64,000 nt of DNA from Paralithodes platypus (lineage: Eukaryota; Arthropoda; Malacostraca; Decapoda; Lithodidae), in assembly GCA_032716605.1 (NCBI GenBank), contig CM064480.1, forward strand, positions 25,968,129 through 26,032,128, read 5' to 3'. Under the pieces are notes generated by a model. That model made no database searches and was not told where the DNA came from. It saw only the letters and a program-made list of their open reading frames with translations. A program made the translations under genes and the position numbers. Positions 51,354 to 62,039 of this stretch are shown here, piece by piece (the first letter of the stretch is position 1; every line of letters begins with the position of its first letter).

Positions 51354-51432
51354 ATTATAGGTTTGACTCCTGCAAGGAGATAAAGAAAACCTAATATTTA
51401 GTAGTGGCCCCGTAATCATTGACGATTATGCC
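51354..51432 (-). repeat. DIRS copy D right inverted terminal repeat
   Basis: The same sequence as 39842-39917 in opposite orientation: ATTATAGGTTTGACTCC to GTAATCATTGACG. Confidence 0.85.
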
Positions 51433-51754
51433 TATTACATAAGGCTACCTCTTCAAACGCCCATAAGCGCAGTTTGAAACTACCGCCGCAGAGCTCAGAG
51501 GAACCTTCATCCTAAGCACACGCTAAATCACTCATGGTTCGTCTTTATGATTGGGTTCTCACTACGAAAAAGCTTCGTAACAAATAAAAAAATAAAAATA
51601 AAATAAGAATAACTATTCATAAGCTTTCCATATTCCGTGGATGTACTTCTGTGGATTCTTGGACCAGACGCTGGCTAGCGCATCTATCCACCTTCACTGA
51701 CATATAAAGTATACCAAAATCCTTAATACATCAACGAAAGGGAAGGGGATGGTC

Positions 51755-51842
51755 GGCCACTACTAAATATTAGGTTTTCTTTATCTCCTTGCAGGAGTCA
51801 AACCTATAATTTATTAGTGGCCCCTCCATCATTGACGATTAT
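51755..51842 (-). repeat. DIRS copy D internal complementary region
   Basis: The same layout as 39401-39504, somewhat shortened on the left: the arms with AGTAGTGGCC and TAGTGGCCCCTCCATCATTGAC enclose the CCTTGCAGG centre. Confidence 0.8.
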
Positions 51843-52497
51843 GCCTGATATCTAAGACTGGAGGGGGACATTCGTAATCATATCATAACCATTGCAAATA
51901 GAATAGGCAGATAATCAAACAACCACATAGTATTCTTACTTTGTAAAAAATATATATTTATGTATAAACTTTATACAACATATAAAAAGGGGTACAAGCA
52001 GGGGCGTGCTTAAAAAAGCCTGCTTGAGGAAAAAAGGTAACTATGAGAATCTGTTCACAGATCTGAAAGTTAAAGGCACCCCACTTAAAGTAAGTGGTGA
52101 AAAATAAAACTTTATGTTTACATGTGCACATATAAACCCCATTATTCTAATGTGTATATTCCTTAAAATTAGACACAAAAATAGAATAAATTCTTGTACT
52201 ATCGCAGATGTACTTACTAAAATGCTACTCGTAGTTGCAACTACCGAGAACTCTTAAAATTAAATTGCTTCAACAGTGTATCCCACTGAAAGAAACCATT
52301 GTTGTACTACTGTACCTCAACAACATTTCCCTAGGCATTACTACAGAGAAATTTTAATCACAACACTTATACATTGTATCACAGCTCGTATACTCTGTAC
52401 ATATCCTCCGGCGGGGTCTAGGGTGTCTTATGTTTCACTGACTGCACCCCCCCCCCCCTCTTTCTTAACCTAAACAATTAGTGACTTAGAGACCCAT

Positions 52498-53450
52498 CTA
52501 GACCCTTTGCCGTAATGCTATACATGGCATTGATGGTTTGTCTAGTGCTACTGACTGGTATCGAGTCAAAAAAGTATGATTTGAAGCCCATAGTTGAGTA
52601 GTAGCTATGTCTTCAATAGAATTTTTGTTTAGAAAACGTAAAGATACTGTCCATTTGTGTAAATCGTGGGCCCTACCCACTACGCCGGGATTACTCTCTT
52701 TAATAACTTCTACTAGCAGAGAAGCCATTTTACGTTTCATTAATCTTTTACCTGTACTCGATACCCATAAAGCACCTTGTTGGTTAAGAGGTGCCACTCT
52801 CATATATTTGGTTAAAGCTTGTACAGGACACAACTTATGGTGCACTTTACCCCGTTTCAACGCCGGCACCGGGAACTCTGAGAACATGTTCACTATGTTC
52901 ATTCTTGGCGATGAACCCTGGGGAAGGTGCAATATGAATGCAATCATTTAGTCTACCAAACCTTATGCAATTAGGGGTGTTGCTCATCGCCGCCAGCTCA
53001 GACACCCTGTTACTAGTTGCCAAAGCCATAAGGAACACAGCCTTTTTTAATAGCAATTCAAAATCTGCCGTATTCTGATACAGACGGGAATGAAGCAAAG
53101 ATAACGCTTTGTCAAGAGACCAGGTAGGCATGAGCTGACGGGGAGGTGAGCGGAGTTTGAAGCATGCTCTCATGAAACCTGTTTCTTCCGCTTGTGGTAT
53201 GGTTAGACCTGTAAGGTCAAAGAATGGCACCCTGATAGCTGTTAAGTGATTTTTTATAGTCACTACAGATAGACGTTTCTGTTCAAACAAATAGTTTAAA
53301 TAATTAAAAACTAATACCACCGAAGGTACGGTCTGTTCTGTTCTAACTATCCAAGAAGTAAAGGACTGCCAATGAGATTGATATTGCCTATTGGTAGATT
53401 GTGTGTACTGATTCACAAATTTTATCTGTCACGTTTCTACCATACGGCGT
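52498..53450 (-). pseudogene. DIRS copy D tyrosine recombinase
   Basis: 53416-52847 contains QYTQSTNRQYQSHWQSF, FMRACFKLRSPPRQL and ATSNRVSELAA (first catalytic Arg). A frameshift near 52870 in the EHVLRVPG region moves reading to 52947-52498, where AHDLHKWTVSLRFL has the His but His for the second Arg, and FLTRYQSVALD holds the Tyr. The same Arg-to-His change occurs in copy B. The C-terminus PCIALRQRV is complete. Confidence 0.8.
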
Positions 53451-53607
53451 TAGCCACTTGGCCTCCTGAATGTCCACAATGCAAAAGTCAGCGAGGTCTT
53501 TAGGTTGCCATCGTGTCTAAGTGGAAATACCCGACCGGGAGCGACACCGAGTTCGGGTATCACATTCTCAATTGCTGGTAACACAACTGCGCCGGCCACA
53601 GGGGCGC

Positions 53608-54083
53608 GATTTTTTTTTTTTTTTTTTTTTTTTTCTGTATTCCAACTTACTTCCTCTCGGGCATAGGCTGAGAGCCTTAACATTCACCGCTTTACAATGA
53701 ACAGTGAAGCCCGTGAGGTCTTGTTCCAGTCTAGGGAGTGAGACATGTGAAGCACGTAGAGTACAACGAGCACCTGCCATCTTGCCTTCACATGAGGCAC
53801 GGTGCTCACTCATGGCCCGAAACGACCCCATCTCTGAAGCCACCTCGTTCCCGTGCTTCACTGTCTCACCCCCTACACTCGGACTCTCACACTTACACAC
53901 ACACTACGCCACCTGTTGAGCAGATAACTCACCAGGCATTGCACCCCTATAGCATATTTTGAATATGGGAATATTCATACAGTGCTATTTAATCAGGGAA
54001 CAATGAGGGTATTTTATTGACGTTTCGGTGGGCTTGTGGTAATGCACTGATACTAGGTACAGCACAAATTCCATTAACGAGAC
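53608..54083 (-). mobile_element. Poly(A)-tailed retroposon inserted in DIRS copy D
   Basis: On the - strand about 450 bp of foreign sequence ends in a 22-base A run (53611-53632) directly before the resuming DIRS sequence. Its 3' end, GCCTATGCCCGAGAGGAAG plus A tail, and an upstream ACCGAAACGTCAATAAAAT are not DIRS. It could be a LINE 3' end or a processed transcript. TTAAT/TAAT-type repeats at the edges are too short to call a TSD. Confidence 0.55.
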
Positions 54084-54084
54084 T

Positions 54085-54524
54085 ACGCCTCGATAATCCT
54101 GTAGTTTGTTGACTACGTGGCACATTAGAGAAGCGTCTGGTGGCGGAAACAGATAAATGGAACTCCACCTGTTCCAATCCGTCACCAATGCGTCGGGCCC
54201 CCCCGCCGGCGTTAATGTCCGGCGTGTGAGGTACCGAGGGAGTTTGTGATTCTCCTCTGACGCAAACAGATCCACTTGTGGACGGTAAAGTTCTGCAATC
54301 ATTTGATCGAAAATGTTTTGCTTGAGTGCCCACTCTACTGTTGTGCTCTGTCTCCGAGACAGCGCGTCTGCCCAGACGTTTTCTACGCCTGAGAGATATG
54401 ATGCATGAAGATGAATGTGCAGCTTGTTGGCTAGCACAAAAATCTTTTCTGACACGTCTAGCAACTTCCGAGATCTCGTTGACCCTTGTTTCTGAATGCA
54501 GTGAACTGCATTGAGATTGTCCAT
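54085..54524 (-). pseudogene. DIRS copy D RNase H and downstream region
   Basis: The frame starts at MDNLNAVHCIQKQG (second RNase H acidic residue), then VWADALSRRQSTT, PQVDLFASEENH and LVTDWNRWSSIYLF, as in copy B. The first catalytic Asp is lost because the element is cut at 54532. The frame is taken over by insertion sequence after VSL. Confidence 0.8.
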
Positions 54525-54532
54525 CCTGAAGG

Positions 54533-56325
54533 TGTGACGTTAACCACTCCGTTAGAACCGCATGGCTTGTCCTACAGTGACTCGCTAGGATCGCCGGGGC
54601 AGTGGATGGGGCTACAGTTTATGTATTAGAGTATGCTTTAGTTCATATGAAAGCTCGTGTCATGTGCAGTCCAGAAAGGCTCTTTGTTTTCACCCATGTC
54701 AAGGCTTTATATATTTAATTGTAAAGTATATGTTTTATCATTAACTAGTAATGATGGGATCTGGGAGAGAGAGAGAGAGTAGAACAGAGTGAGAGGGGGG
54801 CGCGCAGTGTTTTTGCCCCGCTCGATGACGTCACGGCTGGCTGCCTCGTGGGGGTTGGATGAGAGAGGTCCTTACCATGCTGATTGCTCCCTTGGTAGTG
54901 GCTAGAGGACTTGTAACCGCTTTTTTCCCACGCGGCTCGAGCTAGTGCGAGTATATATACAGTTTCTCGCCACTCTCTCCCTCAGATCTAGTTTCTAGAA
55001 CGCATCCATCTTTTTCCCTTGCTACCTGTCCCCCGCTCCGCACCTGAGAATCTTTTCCTCTGCCTACCTCTCTCTTTTTTCATATCTTTCACCACCTTTT
55101 TATTAATATTATACCCCCTCTGGTTAACTCTGCAAAATCAGCTTGCTGGCCAGTTGTATTGTGCGTTAAGGTCTGATATAACCCATGAATGTTAGTTGTT
55201 AAGATAAGTTGATCACGAAGCATTGGTTGGCATTCATATTGTTTAGTACTGCTTCCTATAATTATTAGTGTTCTGCTGGATTAGATAATGCTAGACTAGG
55301 AGTCTGATATTATAAGGTATTGTTTCCTATGAGTGCTGGCTTTAGTTAAAAGCTGCACGACATACCTGAGAACTGGAGTTGATTGAGTAAATTCTAGTCT
55401 GTGTGCCATTGAGAGTAGAGCATGCACGAATGAGGGCCTTTTGCCTATACCATTCTGCACTGTTCTAAGGTCGTTGTTTGTCTTTGAGGTACGCCAGGAG
55501 AACGCTTAATACTTCGGTATTAAGGTTTCTCAAGAGAGCTACCCTTCCCTATAACGTAATATTTGACGCACAGACTTGAGATTTGCACTAGGCTATGCGG
55601 CATGCCATGTGCACCAGTATCTCGTATCATTGACTCTAGCTAGACTTTATCAGTCACAGTAGACATTAAGTATATTAAACCAAGTTTTCTTTTTATGCAT
55701 ACCCATTTATCATTACACAAGCATTTCGCAGCCTAGTTTGATGTATGGAGACACAAACGACTTAGGCTCTTTTTGTTGATAGGAATACTGCATTGTCGTG
55801 GCGATTATTATTGTTGTAGTGTTTAGGATATTCTTGGCTCCGACGGCATTATATATTCTGCCTTTTTGTGTGCATAGCCTGCACGAGCATTGTTCCGCTG
55901 CCTGCCTTTTTGGGTTCCATTTCCGATACGAGCATCTTTATAGCATCTAACATTTAAAGAAGATTCCTTGTTAGTGTTGAAGGACTTTAGTGCACTTTCT
56001 TTCATGCAGGAGTACCTGACATTTATTGATTAAAGTAACGTAAGCTGTAACTTCTCTTACCACCTTACTTTGCATACCATAGCAAGCACCTTCGGTTATA
56101 GGTAGTAATAGGCTGTTTTCACATAACATTAAGCCTAGAGTAGACGCACATTTATTGAGAGTTTGATAGCCTATTATTGCATATAGAACTCTGTAGAGTA
56201 TTTGTGTTCTTTGTTCACTGGGAATATACATCAGAGGTTGGATCTAGCGCTTTCCGTTGTAGCATTTATGCCATTACTAGTCCAATGAATAAGAGCCCTG
56301 ATATATTTGAACCCCAGTCGTAACA
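54533..56325 (+). repeat. 5' LTR of a Gypsy-type retrotransposon (about 1.79 kb)
   Basis: It starts TGTGACGTTAACC and ends CGTAACA next to the primer-binding region. The same sequence begins again at 60578, with about 2-3% substitutions over the first 650 bp. An AG microsatellite (54766-54779) and a TATATATA box (54952-54959) lie in the first quarter, followed by a pyrimidine-rich stretch where transcription could start. No ORF. LTRs drive transcription and provide polyadenylation. Confidence 0.85.
54952..54959 (+). promoter_or_regulatory. TATA box in the 5' LTR
   Basis: TATATATA within GAGTATATATACAG, about 35-45 bp before a CTCTCTCCCTCAG initiator-like stretch. The same box is in the 3' LTR at about 61000-61007. 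Confidence 0.6.
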
Positions 56326-56327
56326 AA

Positions 56328-56345
56328 TGGCGACCTTACCTAGGA
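56328..56345 (+). promoter_or_regulatory. Candidate primer-binding site
   Basis: TGGCGACCTTACC starts two bases after the LTR end, the position and TGG start expected for a tRNA primer site. The tRNA species was not determined. Confidence 0.5.
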
Positions 56346-56514
56346 TTTGGTGAACCTACATTTATTAGCAGGGAACATTTGTTGTTTTGGAGAATATTTT
56401 GCGGGGATCAGCAAGAATAATTTTTTTCGCAACATAGTATAGCCCTTGAGTATTTCCGAGAATTTTTGTGTGTATATTGAGGTATAAGAGTTTGGGGTAC
56501 TTCTTTTCTGAATA

Positions 56515-59500
56515 TTGTGGTGCGAAATTTTTGTGAGCATCATGTCTTATACCGGATCAGAGGAGAATGGAGACACAGTACGTAATGTCAAAACTGAGGA
56601 ACAGCAGTATGATGATATGGTTAATCAGGTGAACTGTGAGGAGGATGCTAGGATATTTTTGCAATGGCCTGTTACTGCCGAGCGGTTGGAGGGTATGGAT
56701 CGGTACGGTCTTCAATGCCTGGCCACAGCTATCGGTCATGCGGTTACTAGCAGCATGACCAAGGATAACTTGATAACGTGTGTACTGGGCAGGGTGACTG
56801 GTGAGCGAGATGGGTTGAGTGCTCAGAGCCCTTCGGCCATGCTTCCCCTACACTCGACTCCCAGCCATCCCAGTAGTTTGCCGACCCCGGGTACGCTTCC
56901 GCATTTGGGTGGTGACTGGCAGGGTGGGTTGCCCCTGGGGGGACCACCGGTAATTTCAAACATTGTAGCACCTTCACCTCCTCAAGGGTTATCTCCAGAA
57001 TTATTGCTTCAGCTCGAATTAGCTAAGATCGAAGAGAGAAAGGCTATCAGGGCAGGTGAGCTCCAGCAGCAAATAGAATTAGCCAAGATAGAAGAGAGAA
57101 AAACTATCAGTCAAGCAAAAATCCAAGCTGAGTCGACTAGGTACTGTGCCGACATGGATGTAGAGAAGTCGCGAGTAGAGACAACGGGACAGCGACTTGG
57201 GGCTGGTAACCGTGTTCATGAGCAGTCTCTCTCGCACTTATTGAAACTGGTTCCGGTGTTTGATGAGATTGGTGTAACAGAATTTTTCACACGCTTTGAG
57301 AAGAAGTGCCAGGAACACCAGTGGCCAGAGAATAAATGGGCAGCACTTGTATCCTCTAGATTAATAGGCAAGGGTCTTAAAGCCTACGATGCGTTACCTT
57401 TGGAGTTATGTATTGTGTACGAGGATCTCAAGGAGGCTGTCCTGAGGGCTTACGAACTGCAACCAGAAACGTACCGTTGGAAGTTCCGGGGTGTAACTAA
57501 GGGAAGAGATAGCACCTTTTTGGAACACGCCCGGGACTTGTCCGATGCTATGGGGAACTGGCTCCGATCTGAGAAGGTAACAACATTTGATGGGATTAAG
57601 CAGTTAATGATGTTGGAGCAGTTCTTTAAGAGCACGGGCGGTGATCTAACTTTGAACCTGAAGGAGAAAAACCCAAGAACTCTAGTCGAAGCAGCAGAAA
57701 TGGCTGATCGACGGCTGTCGTTGATTCGGGGTTGCGGGTCCTCACAGAAGTACGATGTAAGTGCTAGGGACCGTTATCCTCCCCCTCCCCGTAGAAATGA
57801 CACATTTAAACAGAAGAGCCATGAAACTAAAACTGAATCCAAACCTTACACCACACCGTATGTGAAAAGTCAGGGGCCTTTTACATCACAGTATAAGCCG
57901 AAACCGAAATTTATGTGTTTTAGTTGCCACCAGGAGGGTCATAAAGCAAATGAGTGCCCTAGTCGACCTCCTCCGGCATCCGTGTCTTTTGCTCACGGCA
58001 TTGGAGTGTTCGAGAGGACATCGGAGTTTGTTAGAGGCAATTCTTCCGAGGTAAATACACTGCCAGTGCAGAAGGATCCGGAAGGCTTATTCCCTGTCCG
58101 TGATGCCTTTAGTGACCACAGGGGACTCGGTTGTGTGGAGTGGGGGGGTAGAAGACATGAGGTGAGAATTTTGCGTGACACTGGGGCATCGCAAACATTG
58201 TTGAGGAATTTCACTGGTAAACCTGTAAATACGGCGCGGGTGGTTGTGGTTCAGGGAGTTAATGCAACAAGGTCATACCCGCTTGTAAGAATGAAGATGG
58301 AAGTTGATGGTGTGACTCGTGACCTGGATGTAGGAATTGTGGAGAAGTTACCTGTTGGGGGCGTCGACCTCCTTCTCGGCAACGACTTTGCGGGGCCTAC
58401 TTCTGAGGCTCCACCCTTGGTCGTTGCCGAGAAGCCGGCCGACGTGAGTAGGGAGGAGCAGGAGTGGGTTGAGAAGTGTCGGGGGCAACCTATGGCGTGT
58501 GTTGTCACCCGTTCCCTTGCATCCAGGGAGTCACATTCTGGTCAACAATCTTTAGATCAGCGGAGGAAGGGTACCGAGAAGGGGTTGAAAGTTGATGTGG
58601 TTGAGAGTTTAGTGTCAACGGACCTTCTCGGGGACTCATTATTAGGACCACATTTCGAGTCTGGAGAAGACCCAGTAACTGTTCCTGAAGGGGCAGAGGA
58701 TGGGCTTAAAAAGACGAAAGAGTTGAAGGAGGACAGTGATGCACAGTCGGGAGATGTAGCAACGAGGTACCCTGACGCGTACCCTATGAGAAATGGGTCG
58801 GCGAAGACGGTGGTTCGAAGCTTGCTAGTGTATTTTTCCCGGTATGGTTACCCGCAGGGGATTCAGTCAGTCCAGGGACCCAACTTCACTTCTAGCCTCT
58901 TGGTTCAAGCAATGCCGCAGCATGAGATTGTTGGGGTTGTGTCATCTGCGTATCATCCGGAGAGCCAGGGTGTGTTAGAGCGATGGCACTCAGCCTTGAA
59001 ATCTGTGCTTCGTTGTTGTTGCTTTGAGAGTGGGAGGGATTGGGATCTTGGCCTGCCATGTGTTTTGTTTGCTGTGTGGGAGGTACCTGGGGAGAGTTTG
59101 GGATTCAGCCCTAATGAGCTCGTCTTTGGACACCGTGTCAGAGGGCCTCTCCATATGGTTGAAGAAGTATGGGAGGGTGCAGAAAAACCTTGTTCTATGC
59201 TCAAGTGTGTCCTCAACAGTCGAGAACGGATGTTGCGCAGTCTGGAGTTGGCTGGCCGTAATTTGACTAGCTCTCAGGCCCTCAGGAAGGACAGGTACGA
59301 CCTCAAGGTTGAACTCAGGGAGTTTCACGTGGGTCAGGAGGTGTTGATTCTACTGCCCCTTGTAGGTCACCCCTTATCCGCAAAGTACGCTGGTCCTTAT
59401 AGGGTGGTGGAGGAGCTATCAGACCTGGATTACTTGGTAGCCACTCCAGACAGACGGAAGCGCAATCAGTTATGTCATGTTAATCCCATGAAGGAGTATG

Positions 59501-60093
59501 GGAGGCACCCCCCTGAGCCTCTCACTGTGCCTGTGATGACGTTTAGCAGTCAAGGTGGAGAAGGAGAACGGGACAGTCAAGCTCAGGTGGAGGATAACTG
59601 GAAGGATAAGAAGTTCAAATGGGCGCCTGAGTGTGAGAAGGTGTTTAGAGAAGTAAAACACCTGTTGTGCACTCACCCGATCCTCAGGGCCCCTGACTTT
59701 AGCCTACCTTTCCAACTAGCAACGGAGGCTAGTGGTGTGGGGGCTGGTGCCGTCCTTGTGGAAAAGGACGATGATGGGCTGGAGCATCCTGTTAGTTTCT
59801 GCTCGGAGAAGTACAATTCGGCCCAGGGGAGCTGCTCTGTTGTCGAGGAGGAGCTGCTGGCGGTTGTGCTTGCGCTGGGGCATTTCGAGGTCTATGTTCC
59901 AGCCTACGGTCCGGTCGTTGTAGTTTACCCAGATCATCACCCTCTCAAGTTCTTGGACCAGTTTCACAATTGGAATATGAGGCTGACCAGGGGGTCACTA
60001 AGGTTACTGGTATATAACATGGACATACGCCATATTGCCGGTTGTGACAACGTGATTGCAGATTGTCTTTCGAGGGTTGATGATCCTGGGTAG
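56515..60093 (+). CDS. Gypsy-type gag-protease-integrase-RNase H polyprotein (1192 codons; RT absent, order rearranged)
   Basis: The likely start is the Met at 56542. Gag spans about 60-450: helical, ELAKIEERK repeats, a capsid-like FFTRFEKKCQEHQWPE. A zinc knuckle CFSCHQEGHKANEC follows at 468-481. The protease has DTGAS at 555-559 and LLLGND near 620. After a spacer comes integrase from its first Asp (ATRYPDAYP, about 757); the second catalytic Asp is Val (IQSVQGPNF, 786), and the Glu is kept (VLERWH, 822). A GPY/F domain lies near 958. RNase H follows: TEAS (1070-1073, usual Asp replaced by Glu), VEEELLAVV, PDHHPLKFL (about 1139) and DCLSR. RT and the integrase HHCC are absent. Gypsy elements normally have RNase H before integrase. 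The ORF is uninterrupted but cannot be autonomous. Confidence 0.85.
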   Translation: MWCEIFVSIMSYTGSEENGDTVRNVKTEEQQYDDMVNQVNCEEDARIFLQWPVTAERLEGMDRYGLQCLATAIGHAVTSSMTKDNLITCVLGRVTGERDGLSAQSPSAMLPLHSTPSHPSSLPTPGTLPHLGGDWQGGLPLGGPPVISNIVAPSPPQGLSPELLLQLELAKIEERKAIRAGELQQQIELAKIEERKTISQAKIQAESTRYCADMDVEKSRVETTGQRLGAGNRVHEQSLSHLLKLVPVFDEIGVTEFFTRFEKKCQEHQWPENKWAALVSSRLIGKGLKAYDALPLELCIVYEDLKEAVLRAYELQPETYRWKFRGVTKGRDSTFLEHARDLSDAMGNWLRSEKVTTFDGIKQLMMLEQFFKSTGGDLTLNLKEKNPRTLVEAAEMADRRLSLIRGCGSSQKYDVSARDRYPPPPRRNDTFKQKSHETKTESKPYTTPYVKSQGPFTSQYKPKPKFMCFSCHQEGHKANECPSRPPPASVSFAHGIGVFERTSEFVRGNSSEVNTLPVQKDPEGLFPVRDAFSDHRGLGCVEWGGRRHEVRILRDTGASQTLLRNFTGKPVNTARVVVVQGVNATRSYPLVRMKMEVDGVTRDLDVGIVEKLPVGGVDLLLGNDFAGPTSEAPPLVVAEKPADVSREEQEWVEKCRGQPMACVVTRSLASRESHSGQQSLDQRRKGTEKGLKVDVVESLVSTDLLGDSLLGPHFESGEDPVTVPEGAEDGLKKTKELKEDSDAQSGDVATRYPDAYPMRNGSAKTVVRSLLVYFSRYGYPQGIQSVQGPNFTSSLLVQAMPQHEIVGVVSSAYHPESQGVLERWHSALKSVLRCCCFESGRDWDLGLPCVLFAVWEVPGESLGFSPNELVFGHRVRGPLHMVEEVWEGAEKPCSMLKCVLNSRERMLRSLELAGRNLTSSQALRKDRYDLKVELREFHVGQEVLILLPLVGHPLSAKYAGPYRVVEELSDLDYLVATPDRRKRNQLCHVNPMKEYGRHPPEPLTVPVMTFSSQGGEGERDSQAQVEDNWKDKKFKWAPECEKVFREVKHLLCTHPILRAPDFSLPFQLATEASGVGAGAVLVEKDDDGLEHPVSFCSEKYNSAQGSCSVVEEELLAVVLALGHFEVYVPAYGPVVVVYPDHHPLKFLDQFHNWNMRLTRGSLRLLVYNMDIRHIAGCDNVIADCLSRVDDPG

Positions 60094-60577
60094 ATTGACA
60101 CACGGGTAGCCTCCTGCTTTAGTTTGAATAGTATTTTGCGCTTGGTGCTTGTTGGCTCGCGGTTGTAGCCCAGCGTATTGGGTCGTAAAGCAGGAGTTGA
60201 GCGTTTGGTATAGCAGAAAAAACTAGGCTTGCCCCTATAGTGCAGCCGAAATAAACAAATTATAAACATAAAAACCAAATAAAAAACTCTTTCTTTGATA
60301 GTTGAATTTTTTTAGTATGTTATAGCAGTAATTCTGAGTTGCACTCCTCTCAGAATGCTGGGCTAGAGAAGCTCGCTCTTGAGGAGCATAACTACATATA
60401 ATTTAACCTATTGTGTTGGGGAGGGTTATTATTTTGAAAAATGTTTTGTTGAAGAACTGTGCCAGATATTTTACTGCCGCTGGGTGATGGGAAGTGGAGA
60501 TATAGCATGGGTTCTAACCATCAGATTTTTTGTGAGCCTTGGGGCCACTGAGAAAAATCTTGGGGGGGGGGGGGGGG
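60094..60577 (+). other. Gypsy 3' untranslated region with polypurine tract
   Basis: AT-rich, ending in AGAAAAATCTT plus a 16-17-base G run (60562-60577) directly before the 3' LTR. The purine run is where plus-strand DNA synthesis would be primed. No ORF of interest. Confidence 0.6.
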
Positions 60578-61362
60578 TGGTGACGTTAACCACTCCGTTA
60601 GAACCGCATGGCTTGTCCTACAGTGACTCGCTAGGATCGCCAGGGCAGTGGATGGGGCTACAGTTTATGTATTAGAGTGTGCTTTAGTTCATATGAAAGC
60701 TCGTGTCATGGGCAGTCCAGAAAGGCTCTTTGTTTTCACCCATGTCAAGGCTTTATATATTTAATTGTAAAGTATATGTTTTATCATTAACTAGTAATGA
60801 TGGGTTCTGGGAAAGAGAGAGAGAGAGTAGAACAGAGTGAGAGGGGGGCGCGCAGTGTTTTTGCCCCGCTCGATGACGTCACGGCTGGCTGCCTCGTGGG
60901 GGTTGGATGAAAGAGGTCCTTACCATGCTGCTAGCTCCCTTGCTAGTGGCTAGAGGACTTGTAACCGCTTTTTTCCCACGCGGCTCGAGCTAGTGCGAGT
61001 ATATATACAGTTCCTCGCCACTCTCTCCCTCAGACCTGGTTTCTAGAACGCATCCATCTTTTTCCCTTGCTACCTGTCCCCCGCTCCGCACCTGAGAATC
61101 TTTTCCTCTGCCTACCTCTCTCTTTTTTCATATCTTTCACCACCTTTTTATTAATATTATACCCCCTCTGGTTAACTCTGCAAAATCAGCTTCATGCTGG
61201 CCAGTTGTATTGTGCGTTAAGGTCTGATATAACCCATGTATGTTAGTTGCAGAGCTGGGCACTTTAGCCAACACTTCCGCAAATAGCCAATTCCGCCATG
61301 GCGGAAGTGTCATTTTGTTGGCGAATTAGCGTTGGCGCCAAAATGGCTGCCTATTTGCGGGT

Positions 61363-61944
61363 TTGAAGCTCTGGAAAGTACCTCCATGTTGCAAACCTCG
61401 AGTCCGCAAAATAAAAATTCCAGCCGCCAGCCAGCCCTGGGCCGCTCCTGCAGCTCCAGCCAAAAAAAGTCATGTGACCAAGCCAACTACCTGTGTTCTG
61501 GAATCTAGGCCTATACATCGGCTCTTCACGTTTGTTCACTTGCTTAGTAGCAAGCGTCGAGCTAACACCTACAACACACAGCAGTCCAAGAGTTCCAACC
61601 TGCTAGCACTTCAACTTTGTTTATATTTTCGGCCTATTGAAGTGAACATGGAGTCTACCATCATGCCTACCGCAGCTGCCAACAGCATGGGGAGCAGTTC
61701 ACCACCATCATCCGACAGTGATGCTGCAGAGCATGCAGAAATCGAGGACCTAAGCCACCCCTGGCCCCACCTAGAAACCTTCTATGGGCCTGTAATTACC
61801 AAGAAGATGTCTCTGGAGAAGGGCAGAATAATCTACCCTTGCAAAAACTGCAAGACTAAATTGGCTTTTAATACGTACAGCGCGTACACCCGTAAGAACC
61901 ATTACCAGCACGTGAGTAAAGTCGAAGTGGTTAATTTTACCTAG
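61363..61944 (+). pseudogene. BED-type zinc finger exon of a hAT transposase
   Basis: The likely start is MESTIMPTAAAN (61648). A serine/acidic linker follows, then HPWPHLETFY, CKNCKTKL and HYQHV: the aromatic residues, Cys pair and His pair of a BED finger, which binds transposon ends. Right after HYQH the DNA reads CACGTGAGTAAAG, a good splice donor at 61912, so this looks like a first coding exon. The remaining exons with the transposase core are replaced by the minisatellite. Confidence 0.6.
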
Positions 61945-62039
61945 CATAACTTTATAATCTAGCCTAATTTAAGATTATAAAGTTAGGCTATCGTTAATTT
62001 GATTGATAGCCTGTTAATTTTTAACCTAAACTAATGTTA

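Larger units (their letters stand above)
51354..54532 (-). mobile_element. DIRS retrotransposon, copy D (RNase H to right terminus)
   Basis: On the - strand: RNase H (54524 to about 54085), a poly(A)-tailed insertion (about 53608-54083), the RNase H/recombinase overlap and recombinase (53607-52498), the 3' UTR, ICR (51755-51842) and right ITR (51354-51432). The right part is a near-mirror of copy C at 38640-39917. The 5' side is cut at 54532 by the Gypsy LTR. Confidence 0.85.
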
